Shown: positions 25,622 through 34,503 of the stretch, in pieces | Layout of the letters: every line of letters begins with the position of its first letter | Position numbering within the stretch: position 1 is the first letter of the stretch | Assembly (NCBI GenBank): GCA_047630355.1 | Contig: JBLHXN010000021.1 | Span: forward strand, 1-37,940 | Length of the DNA stretch: 37,940 nt | Source: JANQUM01 sp047630355 | GTDB taxonomy: Bacteria; Bacteroidota; Bacteroidia; Cytophagales; Spirosomataceae | Direction of reading: 5' to 3' | Made by a program: the position numbers and the translations under genes | The notes under the pieces: model-generated | What the model was told of the DNA's origin: nothing | Database searches by the model: none | Seen by the model: only the letters and a program-made list of their open reading frames with translations

Positions 25622-26074
25622 TTAACGGTTCATCTTAACATTGACAGCCGTTGGTCCTTTTTGTCCCATCTCGACTTCAAAAATCACCAAGTTATTTTCT
25701 TTGATTTCTTCAAGAGTATTGTTGATGTGCACAAAAACACTTTCTTGCGTTTCGGAATCCTTTATAAAGCCGTAGCCTTTTTCATTATTGAAAAAAGTAA
25801 CAACTCCTTTACGAATTGGATCTACATCTGCCAAATCACTGCTCTTAGGAACACCAATTTCGATATTTTCCAGTTTAATTTCTTTCTTCTTCGTTGGATC
25901 CGGTGGACTTGAAGTTAGATTCCCCATGTGATCCACGTACATAATCATGTCAGACAATTTGCCCGATGTTTCCTGATCACGCTTTGCTTCGCGTTTTTCA
26001 CGCTTATCCCGTTTTTTCTTTTCTTTCTTATTCCTTACTTCTTTCTTACTAAAGGTTTCTTGCGATCTGCCCAT
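25622..26074 (-). CDS. Cold-shock-domain protein with a basic N-terminal extension
   Basis: 150 residues: a strongly basic N-terminus (KKEVRNKKEKKKRDKREKRE), a linker, then a cold-shock domain at about 87-150 with KGVVTFFNNEKGYGFIKD (RNP-1-like) and VFVHINN (RNP-2-like). These are single-stranded nucleic acid binding motifs. The extension may add RNA affinity. A second, minimal Csp gene lies upstream in the same direction with its own terminator in between, so they are separately transcribed. Confidence 0.9.
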   Translation of the reverse strand: MGRSQETFSKKEVRNKKEKKKRDKREKREAKRDQETSGKLSDMIMYVDHMGNLTSSPPDPTKKKEIKLENIEIGVPKSSDLADVDPIRKGVVTFFNNEKGYGFIKDSETQESVFVHINNTLEEIKENNLVIFEVEMGQKGPTAVNVKMNR

Positions 26075-26108
26075 AAATTATTATTTGGTTGTTTTAATTA
26101 AAAAATAT

Positions 26109-26138
26109 CAAAAAAAGCCCATCGGATTTGACGGGCTT
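26109..26138 (-). terminator. Terminator of the small cold-shock gene
   Basis: On the minus strand AAGCCCGTC pairs with GATGGGCTT (9 bp, one G-T pair), loop AAATCC, followed by a run of T. It lies 31 bases after the stop of the small csp gene. Confidence 0.75.
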
Positions 26139-26168
26139 CTTGTCTTACAAAAGGTAGGAGAGTAGATG

Positions 26169-26360
26169 TTATACGATGCTAACGTTTACTGCATTTAATC
26201 CTTTTTTTCCTTCTTCTAAGTCAAATTCAACTTCGTCACCTTCACGGATCTCATCATTCAATCCTGATACGTGTACAAAATAGTCTTTGTTTGTCTCTTC
26301 TTCGCTGATAAAACCAAAACCTTTGGTCTCATTGAAAAACTTTACAGTTCCTTTACTCAT
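26169..26360 (-). CDS. Cold-shock protein, CspA family
   Basis: 63 residues, the standard size: MSKGTVKFFNETKGFGFISEEETNKDYFVHVSGL with RNP-1 (KGFGFI) and RNP-2 (YFVHV), and the acidic EGDEVEFDLEEGKKGLNAVNV end. It acts as an RNA chaperone. A Bacteroidota-like TACCTTTA box lies 23 bases before the ATG, and a terminator follows. Confidence 0.95.
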   Translation of the reverse strand: MSKGTVKFFNETKGFGFISEEETNKDYFVHVSGLNDEIREGDEVEFDLEEGKKGLNAVNVSIV

Positions 26361-26382
26361 TCTTATTTTTTTATATAAGTTC

Positions 26383-26390
26383 TAAAGGTA
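26383..26390 (-). promoter_or_regulatory. Possible -7 box of the csp gene (TACCTTTA)
   Basis: TACCTTTA matches TAnnTTTG except its last base, 23 bases upstream of the csp ATG. A TTG stands 16 bases upstream, shorter than the usual 19-20, so support is moderate. Confidence 0.35.
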
Positions 26391-26552
26391 CGGAAACATT
26401 ATCAGTCAATCAGTAATTTACTCACTTATTATTTACTAAATAGCCTAACTTACGTTAAAAAGTTTTCTATTGCTGTAAAAGTTCTTGTTAAGCGAGAAAT
26501 TTATCGCCGTTTTCGAGAAACGTACACGTTTCAAAACTACTGCCGCTACTTG

Positions 26553-26684
26553 TTAAGTAACAAATACTGAATCTATCTCGTTCGACTTGCTTAAACGTTT
26601 GATAGCGGCGTGCACCCTCATTTTGGTATCTGTGTTGTCTTCAATACCGCCCTTTTCGAGCAACGATATGACAACGAGTGACAT
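26553..26684 (-). other. Short ORF or gene remnant (43 residues)
   Basis: The only protein-like reading in the 374-base gap between csp and alkB is MSLVVISLLEKGGIEDNTDT followed by KMRVHAAIKRLSKSNEIDSVFVT. Its amphipathic pattern looks more like the end of a larger protein than a random frame, but no family was recognised. The rest of the gap shows no clear feature. Confidence 0.3.
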
Positions 26685-26734
26685 GCACACGGATAACCTT
26701 TAAGACTGAATAACTATTCCACGCTTTATATAAG

Positions 26735-27346
26735 TCAATCTTGCATTGTTCTGAAAGTCAGGTTTACACGAGGGACTTTTACCTTTTTGGTGGGTGGTAA
26801 ACGGTGCAACCAATTGATTTGCGTAACCCCTTTCATGACCAACAAACTGCCATTTTCGAGGAAAACGTCTGCTCGTTCACCTGACTTTTTATGTTTGAAA
26901 CAGAACTTTCGCTCCGCCCCAAAACTTAACGAAGCAATCGCCGCATTGTTCACCAAAGCTTTTTCGTCGTCGCTGTGCCACGCCATGCCTTCGCTACCGT
27001 CGTGGTAGAGATTTAGCAAGCAGGAATTATACGTTTCGTTGGTCAGTTTTTCGGAAATAGCTTTAAGTTCAAGCAATTCTTTCGTCCACGGCAAAGCACT
27101 TTTTGTGGCGTTGGAGTACGTGTACGAAAAGTCACGATCACCGTACCACGCCACCTTCCGTTTAGTAACAATATGCTTTCCAAAAATGAATGCTTCGTCG
27201 TTTTTCCACGCAATTTCATTAAATAGTTTTTCAAAAAAAAACTGCCTTTTCACTTCGTCGAATATTCGTCCGAAGTAATTTACCTCGCCGTCATTGGGCA
27301 ATAAATTGGTCTCTTCGCTTACAGGATTGAATAAATTGGATTGCAT
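26735..27346 (-). CDS. alkB: AlkB-type 2-oxoglutarate/Fe(II) dioxygenase
   Basis: 203 residues. The catalytic facial triad is present: His124 and Asp126 in YHDGSEGMAWHSDDE and His181 in WLHRLPP, with 2-oxoglutarate-binding Arg193/Arg199 in VPRVNLTFR. These blocks are typical of the short bacterial AlkB branch, which removes alkyl groups from N1-methyladenine and N3-methylcytosine in DNA by oxidation. The gene is intact; a broken Ada/Ogt-type repair gene lies 780 bases away, so alkylation repair genes are near one another. Confidence 0.92.
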   Translation of the reverse strand: MQSNLFNPVSEETNLLPNDGEVNYFGRIFDEVKRQFFFEKLFNEIAWKNDEAFIFGKHIVTKRKVAWYGDRDFSYTYSNATKSALPWTKELLELKAISEKLTNETYNSCLLNLYHDGSEGMAWHSDDEKALVNNAAIASLSFGAERKFCFKHKKSGERADVFLENGSLLVMKGVTQINWLHRLPPTKKVKVPRVNLTFRTMQD

Positions 27347-27389
27347 AGCTTTGTGAATAGGTTGTTTTAATAAAATGTTTGTTTAAAAT

Positions 27390-28088
27390 GATTTCAGGGA
27401 ATATTAGGAATAGCAGAAATTGAACAACTAATTAAAAAGTACGGTGTCGCAAAAAGTACCCTGATTGATTACAAAATGTACGCTTTAACGCATCACTCTC
27501 TACGGCGGCTGAAGGAGGTACGTTGTCAGGACAAAACAACTGAGAACAAGCCCTTCGAGCACCATTTGATGGTAGCCGATTATTTTGCAGCGATAAAATA
27601 CGTTTGGAACAAGCAAAAGAGCAGCCGGAACTAACGGCAAATTTTATTTAAAAAGTCAATGGGTTAGTAATGAGAAATACGGGCGGAATAGTAAATACTA
27701 CGTTAGGAAGTTTCGATATTTCAGCGGGTGGACTAAGAATGAGCAATGTACGAGCCGGAAACCATCACTTTCCCAATCATTCAAAGGTTAAGTCGTTATT
27801 GATAAATATTTTGCGTGAACTTTAACCGTCAAAACATTAAAAGAAAAGTTAGAGTTAGTTTCCGTTCACCAATTTGGCGACGGCGACGGACGAACTTCAC
27901 GACTATTAATGAATTTCGTTCAGGAATATTTTCACCTTCCGCTCGGTGTAGTTTATGAGAACGACAAACTTCGTTATTTCACCGTTTTAGAAGATACCCG
28001 AGCCGCAGATGACGTCAGCATATTTTACGAATTTATGTTCGAGCAGTACGCTACGTTTCTAAAAACTGATATTACTAAGGCGAGTTGA
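27390..28088 (+). pseudogene. Fic-family protein, heavily degraded
   Basis: Fragments in order but in changing frames: GIAEIEQLIKKYGVAKSTLIDYK, FEHHLMVADYFAAIKYVWNK, LTANFI*KVNGLVM (probable CAA to TAA), RNTGGIVNTTLGSFDISAGG, MSNVRAGNHHFPNHSKV, NFNRQN, and finally LVSVHQFGDGDGRTSRLLMN followed by YFHLPLGVVYENDKLRYF to TGA at 28086-28088. HQFGDGDGR is the Fic active-site loop (HPFxDGNGR in active AMPylases) with two changes. Segments are also missing between fragments. Fic proteins transfer AMP or similar groups to target proteins. No intact product is possible. Confidence 0.85.
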
Positions 28089-28126
28089 AGGATTGAATAC
28101 TGAGAAACAAAACTCAAAATTTTAAA

Positions 28127-28968
28127 CTAAGAACTATTCCTCGCCCCTTCCCAACCGATAATTGCCGTCTTGCGGGTTGTTCCCCACACATAACCACCGA
28201 GATTCCCCGATGTTTGAATAACCCGGTGACACGGAATCAGAAACGCTACAGGATTGCCCCCAATCGCCGTTCCGACGGCACGTGAAGCTTTAGGTTTCAA
28301 TAGTTCGTTCGCAGTACTTCCGTAAATAGAAAGTTTACCAAACGGAATTTTCAGTAACGATTCCTAAACTTTTAGTTGAAAATCAGTTCCTTTTAGGTGC
28401 AGTTTTATTTGTTCGGGATCTTTCCAGTCACTCGCAAAAAAGGCTACTCCACGAGACTGGAAAGCATCTTACTTTTCGATAAATTTAGCTTTCCTGAATC
28501 GGGTTTTCAAATCAGCTAACGAAATCTCTTCTTCCTCCGAAAACATCAAATAACAAATCCCTTTAACCGTACTCCCGGCAAGTATTTACCAAACGGACTA
28601 TCGTAAAAAGCATAATTAATTTGCAGATTTTTACCGTCGTTTTTGTATTCGCCAGGAGTCATGGCTTCGATATTTACAAATAAATCGTGTAAACGGATCG
28701 TTCCCGAAAGTCCGGTTTCGGCTGCGACGCCCAAAAGCGTAGCACTCGATTGTTTCAAAACACTTTTTGCGTAGCTGAGTGTGGTATATTGCAAGAATTT
28801 CTTCGGGCTTACGCCCGCCCAATCCGTACATAGTCTTTGAAAATGAAACGAGCTGAGGTGTACGTGTTCGGCTATTTCGTCAAGCGGAGGCTGTCGTTTA
28901 AAATTAGCGTTAATGAATTCGATTGCTTGGGCAATGCGTTGGTAGTTCAGCGTGTCGGTCTGATTCAT
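28127..28968 (-). pseudogene. Ada/Ogt-type AraC-HTH methylated-DNA-cysteine methyltransferase, broken
   Basis: The first 141 codons hold an AraC-type HTH (LDEIAEHVHLSSFHFQRL, then SPKKFLQYTTLSYAKSVL). After KGFVI the frame stops at 28546-28548; the expected KGICYLMFSEEEEISLADL follows in another frame, consistent with a one-base deletion near 28558. Two in-frame stops follow: FIEK*DAFQSRG and LKV*ESLLKIPFG (Trp expected). The O6-methylguanine methyltransferase active site PCHRV and NLGGYVWGT are still readable at the C-terminus (stop at 28127-28129). The family transfers methyl groups from O6-methylguanine to its own Cys. One frameshift plus two nonsense changes make a recent pseudogene. Confidence 0.88.
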
Positions 28969-29134
28969 TTACTTACTTGTTTACAGAAAAGTACTGATCT
29001 TATCATTCTACCGAAATCCGAATCTTGCGGAGTTGGAAGAATTCGAAATAGCATCTACTTTGTGTTATGGTGTTTTCTCTAAAAAATGTAATTTGCAAAG
29101 CAAATTATCCTCGTCACTCAAAATATTTATTTCT

Positions 29135-29518
29135 ATGCTACAACCTTTGTTAGAAAGAACTTTTAGTTTTGAAACACTTACCAAAATCCAAATTGATAAT
29201 TTAGACTACATATTGAAAAATATTGACCCAAAACTAAGTAACCCTAATACTTTGTCACTGACTTTATGGGGGAGAAAGCCAAATGCTTCGATAATAGAAG
29301 ATGGGAGAATTGTCAAACTAGAAGGTCACTTTTGGAAGCCAGACATGAATTCTTTAGTTATTTTATTAAAGAATGGAGAACATATTTCTCCAGTTCTATT
29401 CGATGATAATGAATTAAGTGAATTTTGCTCAAACCTGAAATTGATGTCGCAAATACAGTCAATTTCGATAGAAATGTCAACACAATTGAATCCAACCGTA
29501 GTGTATAGCTTTAGTTAA
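29135..29518 (+). CDS. Hypothetical protein
   Basis: The frame can be opened from a TTG at 29033, but the ATG at 29135 gives MLQPLLERTFSFETLTKIQI as a more natural start (127 residues). It has no signal peptide or membrane helix. Mildly AT-rich. No family recognised; its size and the mixed alpha/beta pattern resemble small accessory or immunity-like proteins, but nothing in the neighbourhood supports that. Confidence 0.55.
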   Translation: MLQPLLERTFSFETLTKIQIDNLDYILKNIDPKLSNPNTLSLTLWGRKPNASIIEDGRIVKLEGHFWKPDMNSLVILLKNGEHISPVLFDDNELSEFCSNLKLMSQIQSISIEMSTQLNPTVVYSFS

Positions 29519-29552
29519 TCTGAAAATAGTATCTAATCTTACTCTACTATTT

Positions 29553-29614
29553 TGTCAGTTCGAGCGAAGTCGAGAACCGTTCCGATGCTGTTCTCGACTC
29601 CGCTCGAACTGACA
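29553..29614. repeat. 62-base inverted repeat (TTCGAGCG/CGCTCGAA type)
   Basis: Arms of 25 bases (TGTCAGTTCGAGCGAAGTC...) with one mismatch around a 12-base loop, between the hypothetical gene and the esterase gene. TTCGAGCG..GTCGAGAAC palindromes are widespread intergenic repeats in Bacteroidota. It can act as a bidirectional RNA hairpin, but has no T-tract. Confidence 0.85.
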
Positions 29615-29667
29615 ACTAAATACTGGTAGAAGTACTATTTCGAATAAAACCCAACATAAAAACACTT

Positions 29668-30525
29668 ATGAAACTCAAACTGACCGCTTTTTTACTGCTT
29701 ACGCTCTTTATTTTCAACGCTTCCGCACAAACGGGCAAGGTGATGGACAATCTTACGCTTACGAGTAGAATCCTGAAAGTGGAACGTAGTTACGCCGTTT
29801 ATCTTCCACCTGATTACGAAACTTCTACCCGAGATTATCCTGTACTTTATCTCCTCCACGGTGCTACTGATAACCACACGGGTTGGGTGCAATTTGGCGA
29901 AGTGTTACACATCACAGATAAAGCCATTCGGGAAGGCAAAGCAACGCCAATGATAATCATCATGCCTGATGCCGATACGAAAGTCATGGGTTATTATAAT
30001 ATTCCCAACTGGAATTACGAAGACTTTATGTTTCAAGAATTGATTCCGCACGTAGAGAAAAAGTTCAGGATTAAATCGCAGAAGCGGTTTCGTGCCGTGG
30101 CGGGACTTTCAATGGGCGGCGGCGGTTCGTTTATGTACGCATTGCGTCATCCCGAGATGTTTTCATCGGCTTGTCCGCTGAGTGCCTATGTAGGACCCTT
30201 GACGGAAGAACAAAGTATGAATAATTTAAAAAGGCAGTTTCCGAGTGCTACAGAAGAGCAGGGAAAAACTTATTATGAAAATCATAACGCTCTTAACCTG
30301 TTGGCAAAAACAGATGTCAAGGACGTAAAAAGCGTTCGATGGTACATTGATTGCGGCGATGATGACTTTCTGTACGAGGGCAACGCACTCATGCACGTTG
30401 AAATGAGAAAAAAAGAAATTCCGCACGAATACCGCGTTCGAGACGGCGGCCACACTTGGACGTACTGGCGAGATGCCCTTCCCGAAGTATTACGCTTTGT
30501 TTCGCAGGGATTTCATCAATATTGA
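29668..30525 (+). CDS. Secreted esterase (esterase D / antigen 85-like)
   Basis: 285 residues with a signal peptide (AFLLLTLFIFNASAQ). The body follows the alpha/beta-hydrolase pattern: YPVLYLLHGATDNHTGW, nucleophile elbow GLSMGG (Ser148), IDCGDDDFLYEGN (candidate Asp), GGHTWTYW (candidate His). Complete catalytic triad expected. This family cleaves acyl or feruloyl esters on sugars, among other substrates; the substrate here is unknown. Confidence 0.88.
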   Translation: MKLKLTAFLLLTLFIFNASAQTGKVMDNLTLTSRILKVERSYAVYLPPDYETSTRDYPVLYLLHGATDNHTGWVQFGEVLHITDKAIREGKATPMIIIMPDADTKVMGYYNIPNWNYEDFMFQELIPHVEKKFRIKSQKRFRAVAGLSMGGGGSFMYALRHPEMFSSACPLSAYVGPLTEEQSMNNLKRQFPSATEEQGKTYYENHNALNLLAKTDVKDVKSVRWYIDCGDDDFLYEGNALMHVEMRKKEIPHEYRVRDGGHTWTYWRDALPEVLRFVSQGFHQY

Positions 30526-30613
30526 AAGTCATTGCCCTTTAGCTTTTGATTTCGTGGCAATGAATGATCAAAAAAATCCCCATCTTTGCGACTGAATTGG
30601 ATAAAAGAAAAAA

Positions 30614-31321
30614 ATGAAAAATATCGACGTTTGCCTTTCTCCCGAATTACTTCATCTGCATAGTACCGCAAATAGTATTGTGGTTGTTACTGATATTTTT
30701 CGGGCGACCTCCTGCATGGTAACAGGTTTTGCTTACGGTGTAAAAAGCATTCATCCCGTCGAAAAAATAGAGGAATGCAAGGCTCTGCAAGCTCGCGGAT
30801 ACATTGGAGCCGCCGAACGCAACGCCAAAAAAGTGGAGGGTTTTGAGTTAGACAATTCGCCCTTCAGTTATATGGACGATAGCCTCATTGGGGCAAGCAT
30901 AGCCATGACAACTACAAATGGCACCCGCTCAATCACAATGGCGAAACCTAACGCTGTAAAGGTTATTGTGGGGGCTTTCCTGAATCTAGAAGCAGTAGTG
31001 AATTGCCTGCGAAACCAGCCGTACGATATATTGGTACTTTGTGCGGGTTGGAAAGGAAAAGTTAATTTAGAAGATACGCTCTTTGCCGGAGCGGTGGTAG
31101 ATGCTTTAAAGGATGAGTACCACGTTGCGGAAGATGGAGCCATGATGGCACATCAATTGTACGATAAAGCCAAAGATAATATGCTCGGCTTTTTGGCCAC
31201 TTCCTCCCACATCAGAAGGCTGCAACGTCTTGGTATTCAAAAAGACATTACGTATTGTTTACAGAAAAACCTCTACGATGTTGTTCCCGTTTTACGCGGA
31301 AATGAATTGGTAGTGATGTAA
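30614..31321 (+). CDS. comB: 2-phosphosulfolactate phosphatase-like protein (ComB)
   Basis: 235 residues with the ComB pattern: VVVTDIFRATSCMVTGFAYG near the N-terminus, ERNAKKVEGFELDNSPFSY, and TTTNGTRSI. ComB hydrolyses (R)-2-phospho-3-sulfolactate to sulfolactate, in coenzyme M synthesis in archaea. In Bacteroidota its role is not settled; a link to sulfonate or sulfonolipid metabolism is possible but only inferred. No ComA or ComC gene is in the window. Complete and of usual length. Confidence 0.82.
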   Translation: MKNIDVCLSPELLHLHSTANSIVVVTDIFRATSCMVTGFAYGVKSIHPVEKIEECKALQARGYIGAAERNAKKVEGFELDNSPFSYMDDSLIGASIAMTTTNGTRSITMAKPNAVKVIVGAFLNLEAVVNCLRNQPYDILVLCAGWKGKVNLEDTLFAGAVVDALKDEYHVAEDGAMMAHQLYDKAKDNMLGFLATSSHIRRLQRLGIQKDITYCLQKNLYDVVPVLRGNELVVM

Positions 31322-31341
31322 TTCTTACCGCTCAGTAGTTA

Positions 31342-31923
31342 CTACTCTGTGTCGTCAAATTTTAGTCGTCGGATACTTGAGCGTTCTTTACCGGAAGCAA
31401 AGAGCGGGTATTCGTCAAAAATAGTGCGAACAATGCTCTTGAAGTAGTTTTTCTTCTGCATTTGATCGTTGTAAATTCCTGACGCGTAACCCCGCCATAC
31501 AATTTCGTTCGTGTCAGCTTCAATCATCGAAATCATCAACGTTCCTTTCCCCAACTGATACTTTATCGGTGTGTAAACCGAATCTTTATCCTGTCGAGAA
31601 ATGAGCCAGTTTACTAACTGAGGTTGATCGTAGCCTTTGTACTGAAAGCGGTCATTATAGACGGAGAAGTTCACGTATAGATTGGCCTTCTGTGCATTGA
31701 AAGCGTACCCACGAGCGGTCATTTGCCGTTCTATTGCCTGTTGAATATCCGAGCAAAAGTAATTCGTGTCACGTTCGCATTCCACAAAGGAGTACGTGGT
31801 ATAATTTTTAAAGTTTTCCGAAAAACGGTAATCGTGATCTACAAGAATATTACTACGTTGACAACCGACAGAAATTATACAAATACTCACTAATAGTAGT
31901 AATCTTCTCATTCTCTCACTCAT
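31342..31923 (-). CDS. DUF4136 lipoprotein, copy 2
   Basis: 193 residues with a lipobox (ICIISVGC, Cys21). Body: FSENFKNYTTYSFVEC, RQMTARGYAF, YVNFSVYNDRFQYKGYDQPQLVNW, GKGTLMISMIEADTNEIVWRGYASGIYND, all typical of DUF4136, an envelope lipoprotein family of unknown role. It is a close paralogue of the gene upstream (shared YKGYDQP..., WRGYASG, YPLFASG/AAG), so the pair arose by tandem duplication. Confidence 0.85.
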   Translation of the reverse strand: MSERMRRLLLLVSICIISVGCQRSNILVDHDYRFSENFKNYTTYSFVECERDTNYFCSDIQQAIERQMTARGYAFNAQKANLYVNFSVYNDRFQYKGYDQPQLVNWLISRQDKDSVYTPIKYQLGKGTLMISMIEADTNEIVWRGYASGIYNDQMQKKNYFKSIVRTIFDEYPLFASGKERSSIRRLKFDDTE

Positions 31924-31956
31924 TATTTTAAAGTTAATGGATAATAAAGTTAAGCA

Positions 31957-31985
31957 AAAAGGCGAGAACTAAGTCCTCGCCTTTT
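31957..31985. terminator. Terminator between the two DUF4136 genes
   Basis: AAAAGGCGAG pairs exactly with CTCGCCTTTT (10 bp, 9-base loop). It lies 37 bases after the stop of the upstream DUF4136 gene on the minus strand and ends in T on either strand. Confidence 0.75.
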
Positions 31986-32021
31986 AAATATAAAAACTTA
32001 TAAATTCTTTGTTAAATATTA

Positions 32022-32582
32022 TCAGTAGTTGTCGCCTCTGCGGTTACGTGGTGCTACACCAGCCGCAAAAAGTGGGTATTGGTCAAAGATTGTACGTACT
32101 ACGTTTCTATAATAATTTACGGGTTTTCTTACCTTCTTACTAAATACACCAGAGGCATATCCACGCCAGATCAAACGGCTGCTCTCGGCATCTAAAAGCG
32201 AAACGAGAATCATTCCGCCGCCGTAATTATAATTTTGAGTTTTGTAAGTATCTTCATATTCGTAACGGTTTACCCAACGGTCGAGCGAAGGTTGATCGTA
32301 CCCTTTGTAGTTTACCCGCTCCTGAATAATGCTATAACTTACTAATAACCCCGGTGCGTCGGCGGCTACGTCATAACCACGAGCTCGCATTTGGCGACTA
32401 ATGGCATCCTGAATTTCGGAACAGATGTACGAAGTATCAATTTCACAATTCAGAAAGTTGTAAGTTTTGTATACTGTAAAATCTATATCATAACTATAAT
32501 CGTTATCAACCATCAATCGCAGCGAATTACATCCTGCCAGACCGAGCGTCAATAGAGCCGCCAAAAAGTAGATTTTTTTCAT
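32022..32582 (-). CDS. DUF4136 lipoprotein, copy 1
   Basis: 186 residues with a lipobox (LLTLGLAGC, Cys18), then DNDYSYDIDFTVYKTYNFLNCEIDTSYICSEI, matching the following paralogue almost block for block, and YNYGGGMILVSLLDAESSRLIWRGYASGVFSKK. DUF4136 protein, unknown function, likely anchored to the outer membrane's inner leaflet. A strong terminator separates the two copies, so they can be expressed independently. Confidence 0.88.
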   Translation of the reverse strand: MKKIYFLAALLTLGLAGCNSLRLMVDNDYSYDIDFTVYKTYNFLNCEIDTSYICSEIQDAISRQMRARGYDVAADAPGLLVSYSIIQERVNYKGYDQPSLDRWVNRYEYEDTYKTQNYNYGGGMILVSLLDAESSRLIWRGYASGVFSKKVRKPVNYYRNVVRTIFDQYPLFAAGVAPRNRRGDNY

Positions 32583-32702
32583 GTATTACGTTTAGTTTAA
32601 GCTTGAACCGTTCAGAACAAACTTACGCAGTTCTTCTCGTAAAAGATTTATGATAAAGAAATTAAATATAATTCTAATTGAGCTGAGTAGTAAAATACAG
32701 TG

Positions 32703-33728
32703 TTATTCGTTACAAGAACTTAATGCTTCTGTTATCTCTTCCGGCGTGATGGATACATCAAATAGGCAACTGCCTACACCATCTATTAGCGAGCATCTTA
32801 CTTCAGCTCCTCGGTTCTTTTTGTCTTGTTGTGTATGGATTATTATAGCGGGAAAAGCTGTAATCGGGATGATTGTTTTTCCGTATATTGAAATCAGCAA
32901 CCTTTTGATTAGTTTTAATGTTTGCTCATCAATCAGATTTTTTCTGTAGGAGATATAAGTTTCAGCAATCATTCCGATGGCAATTGCTTCTCCGTGAAAT
33001 AATCGTTCATCGCCTTTGTCTAAGTAAAAAGTCTCAATGGCGTGTCCAATCGTATGTCCAAAATTCAAGATTTTTCGTAGTCCTTTCTCCGTTGGATCTT
33101 CGGCGACAACGCCCTTTTTGATTTCTACAGAATGAGCAATCAACGTTTCGAAATTCTGCTCTTCCAATGTTTTTTGCGAGATAATTTCAAACATTTCAGC
33201 ATCCCGGATAAGACAGTGCTTGATCACCTCCGCAAAACCCGAACGCAACTCCCGTTGCGGCAGTGTTTCTAAAAATTTTGCGTCGATAAATACTCGTTGC
33301 GGTTGGGTAAATACACCAATATGGTTTTTGAATCCCCGAAAATCAACGCCGAGTTTTCCGCCTACGCTGGCATCTACCTGAGCAAGAAGCGTAGTCGGAA
33401 TTTGAATAAAATCGATACCTCGTTTGTAAGTAGCCGCACAAAAACCACCCATATCCCCAATGACGCCACCACCAAGATTAATTACGAGTGAATGGCGGTC
33501 AAGCTGGGCATCAGTCATGATTCCCCAAATGTGTTCGCAGGTACCTAAGTGTTTGTTTTCTTCACCCGACGGAATTTCTATTAATGTATGTTCGGGCAAA
33601 ACATTTTCAATTAACGGATAGCAATGCTGACGGGTATTCTCATCAACTACCACCACCACTTTAGAGTAGTTAGTAGACGAAAGGTATTGCGAAACAGACT
33701 GTTGAACCGGAGCGATAATGACGGACAT
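32703..33728 (-). CDS. aroB: 3-dehydroquinate synthase
   Basis: 341 residues. NAD-binding GGGVIGDMGGFCAATYKRG and the metal-ligand regions SGFAEVIKHCLI, FGHTIGHAIE and FHGEAIAIGM are all present. The enzyme converts DAHP to 3-dehydroquinate, the second step of the shikimate pathway, in the cytoplasm. Complete, slightly short but within the usual range. It starts from an ATG at 33728; no other aro gene is nearby. Confidence 0.96.
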   Translation of the reverse strand: MSVIIAPVQQSVSQYLSSTNYSKVVVVVDENTRQHCYPLIENVLPEHTLIEIPSGEENKHLGTCEHIWGIMTDAQLDRHSLVINLGGGVIGDMGGFCAATYKRGIDFIQIPTTLLAQVDASVGGKLGVDFRGFKNHIGVFTQPQRVFIDAKFLETLPQRELRSGFAEVIKHCLIRDAEMFEIISQKTLEEQNFETLIAHSVEIKKGVVAEDPTEKGLRKILNFGHTIGHAIETFYLDKGDERLFHGEAIAIGMIAETYISYRKNLIDEQTLKLIKRLLISIYGKTIIPITAFPAIIIHTQQDKKNRGAEVRCSLIDGVGSCLFDVSITPEEITEALSSCNE

Positions 33729-33826
33729 AAAACGGCGTTGATTTTGCGGTTTGAATTACGAATTTTGTGATTATTAAAAGTCAAAAATACGCCCTTCCCC
33801 TTCGTAATCAAAGCGAAGAATAATTC

Positions 33827-34330
33827 TTACAGCCGTTCCATAATCAGAAAAGTACCGCCGTCGCGGGAAGGTTTGTCGTCTTTTTTGAATCTTCCAATCC
33901 GCAGAGTGTCTTTTCCGTTTTCGTTGAAAATACTAAAATCTGTGGTTTGCTCCAAAATACTAAAAAAGCGGCCTTCGCACGCCATTAGCTCTTCAGGGCC
34001 AGCCATTTTGGTCGCTCCTACCAGTCCAAAACTTACAGTTCCCTGTCCGGTAGATTCGTCAAAAGCCGTCACTTTGTAAGTGCCAAAGAAACTATTCACC
34101 GCCGAGTTCCCCGAAAAGGACAGCATTCCAGCTTCGTTCTTTTCATCAGAAAATTTAATAGTCAGTTGCGGGGCATTTTTCGCTTCATAACCGCACGGCG
34201 TATCGATTACATCTCCCAAAAACACTTGTTTCACAAACCATTCACCCGTAAGTTCATTCTTTGAATTCACGTCGTTGGTTTCGCATTTCATGGCAAGTAA
34301 AAAAGGTAATATGAAAAGTAGGTATTTCAT
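33827..34330 (-). CDS. META-domain (HslJ-like) lipoprotein
   Basis: 167 residues with a lipoprotein signal (LFILPFLLAMKC, Cys16). The core GEWFVKQVFLG...PQLTIKFSDEKNEAGMLSFSGNSAVNSFFGTYKV and MACEGRFFSILEQTTDFSI follow the META domain pattern (G.SGCN-like region plus a late MAC..E...F..L). The role of META proteins is ill defined; some are linked to stress or motility. Confidence 0.78.
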   Translation of the reverse strand: MKYLLFILPFLLAMKCETNDVNSKNELTGEWFVKQVFLGDVIDTPCGYEAKNAPQLTIKFSDEKNEAGMLSFSGNSAVNSFFGTYKVTAFDESTGQGTVSFGLVGATKMAGPEELMACEGRFFSILEQTTDFSIFNENGKDTLRIGRFKKDDKPSRDGGTFLIMERL

Positions 34331-34503
34331 TAGGTTATTGTGTTTTCTTGTATAAATACAGACGCTGTTTCCTCAAAAAAGGTTGTATCGGTCATTGATA
34401 AATTTTCACTGGCGTATTTACTTATATCGGAATGTAAAGTTTACTAAGGGGTAAAAATAACCTACCAATCATTTACAAAATCTTACCAGCTACGCATTTT
34501 ATA

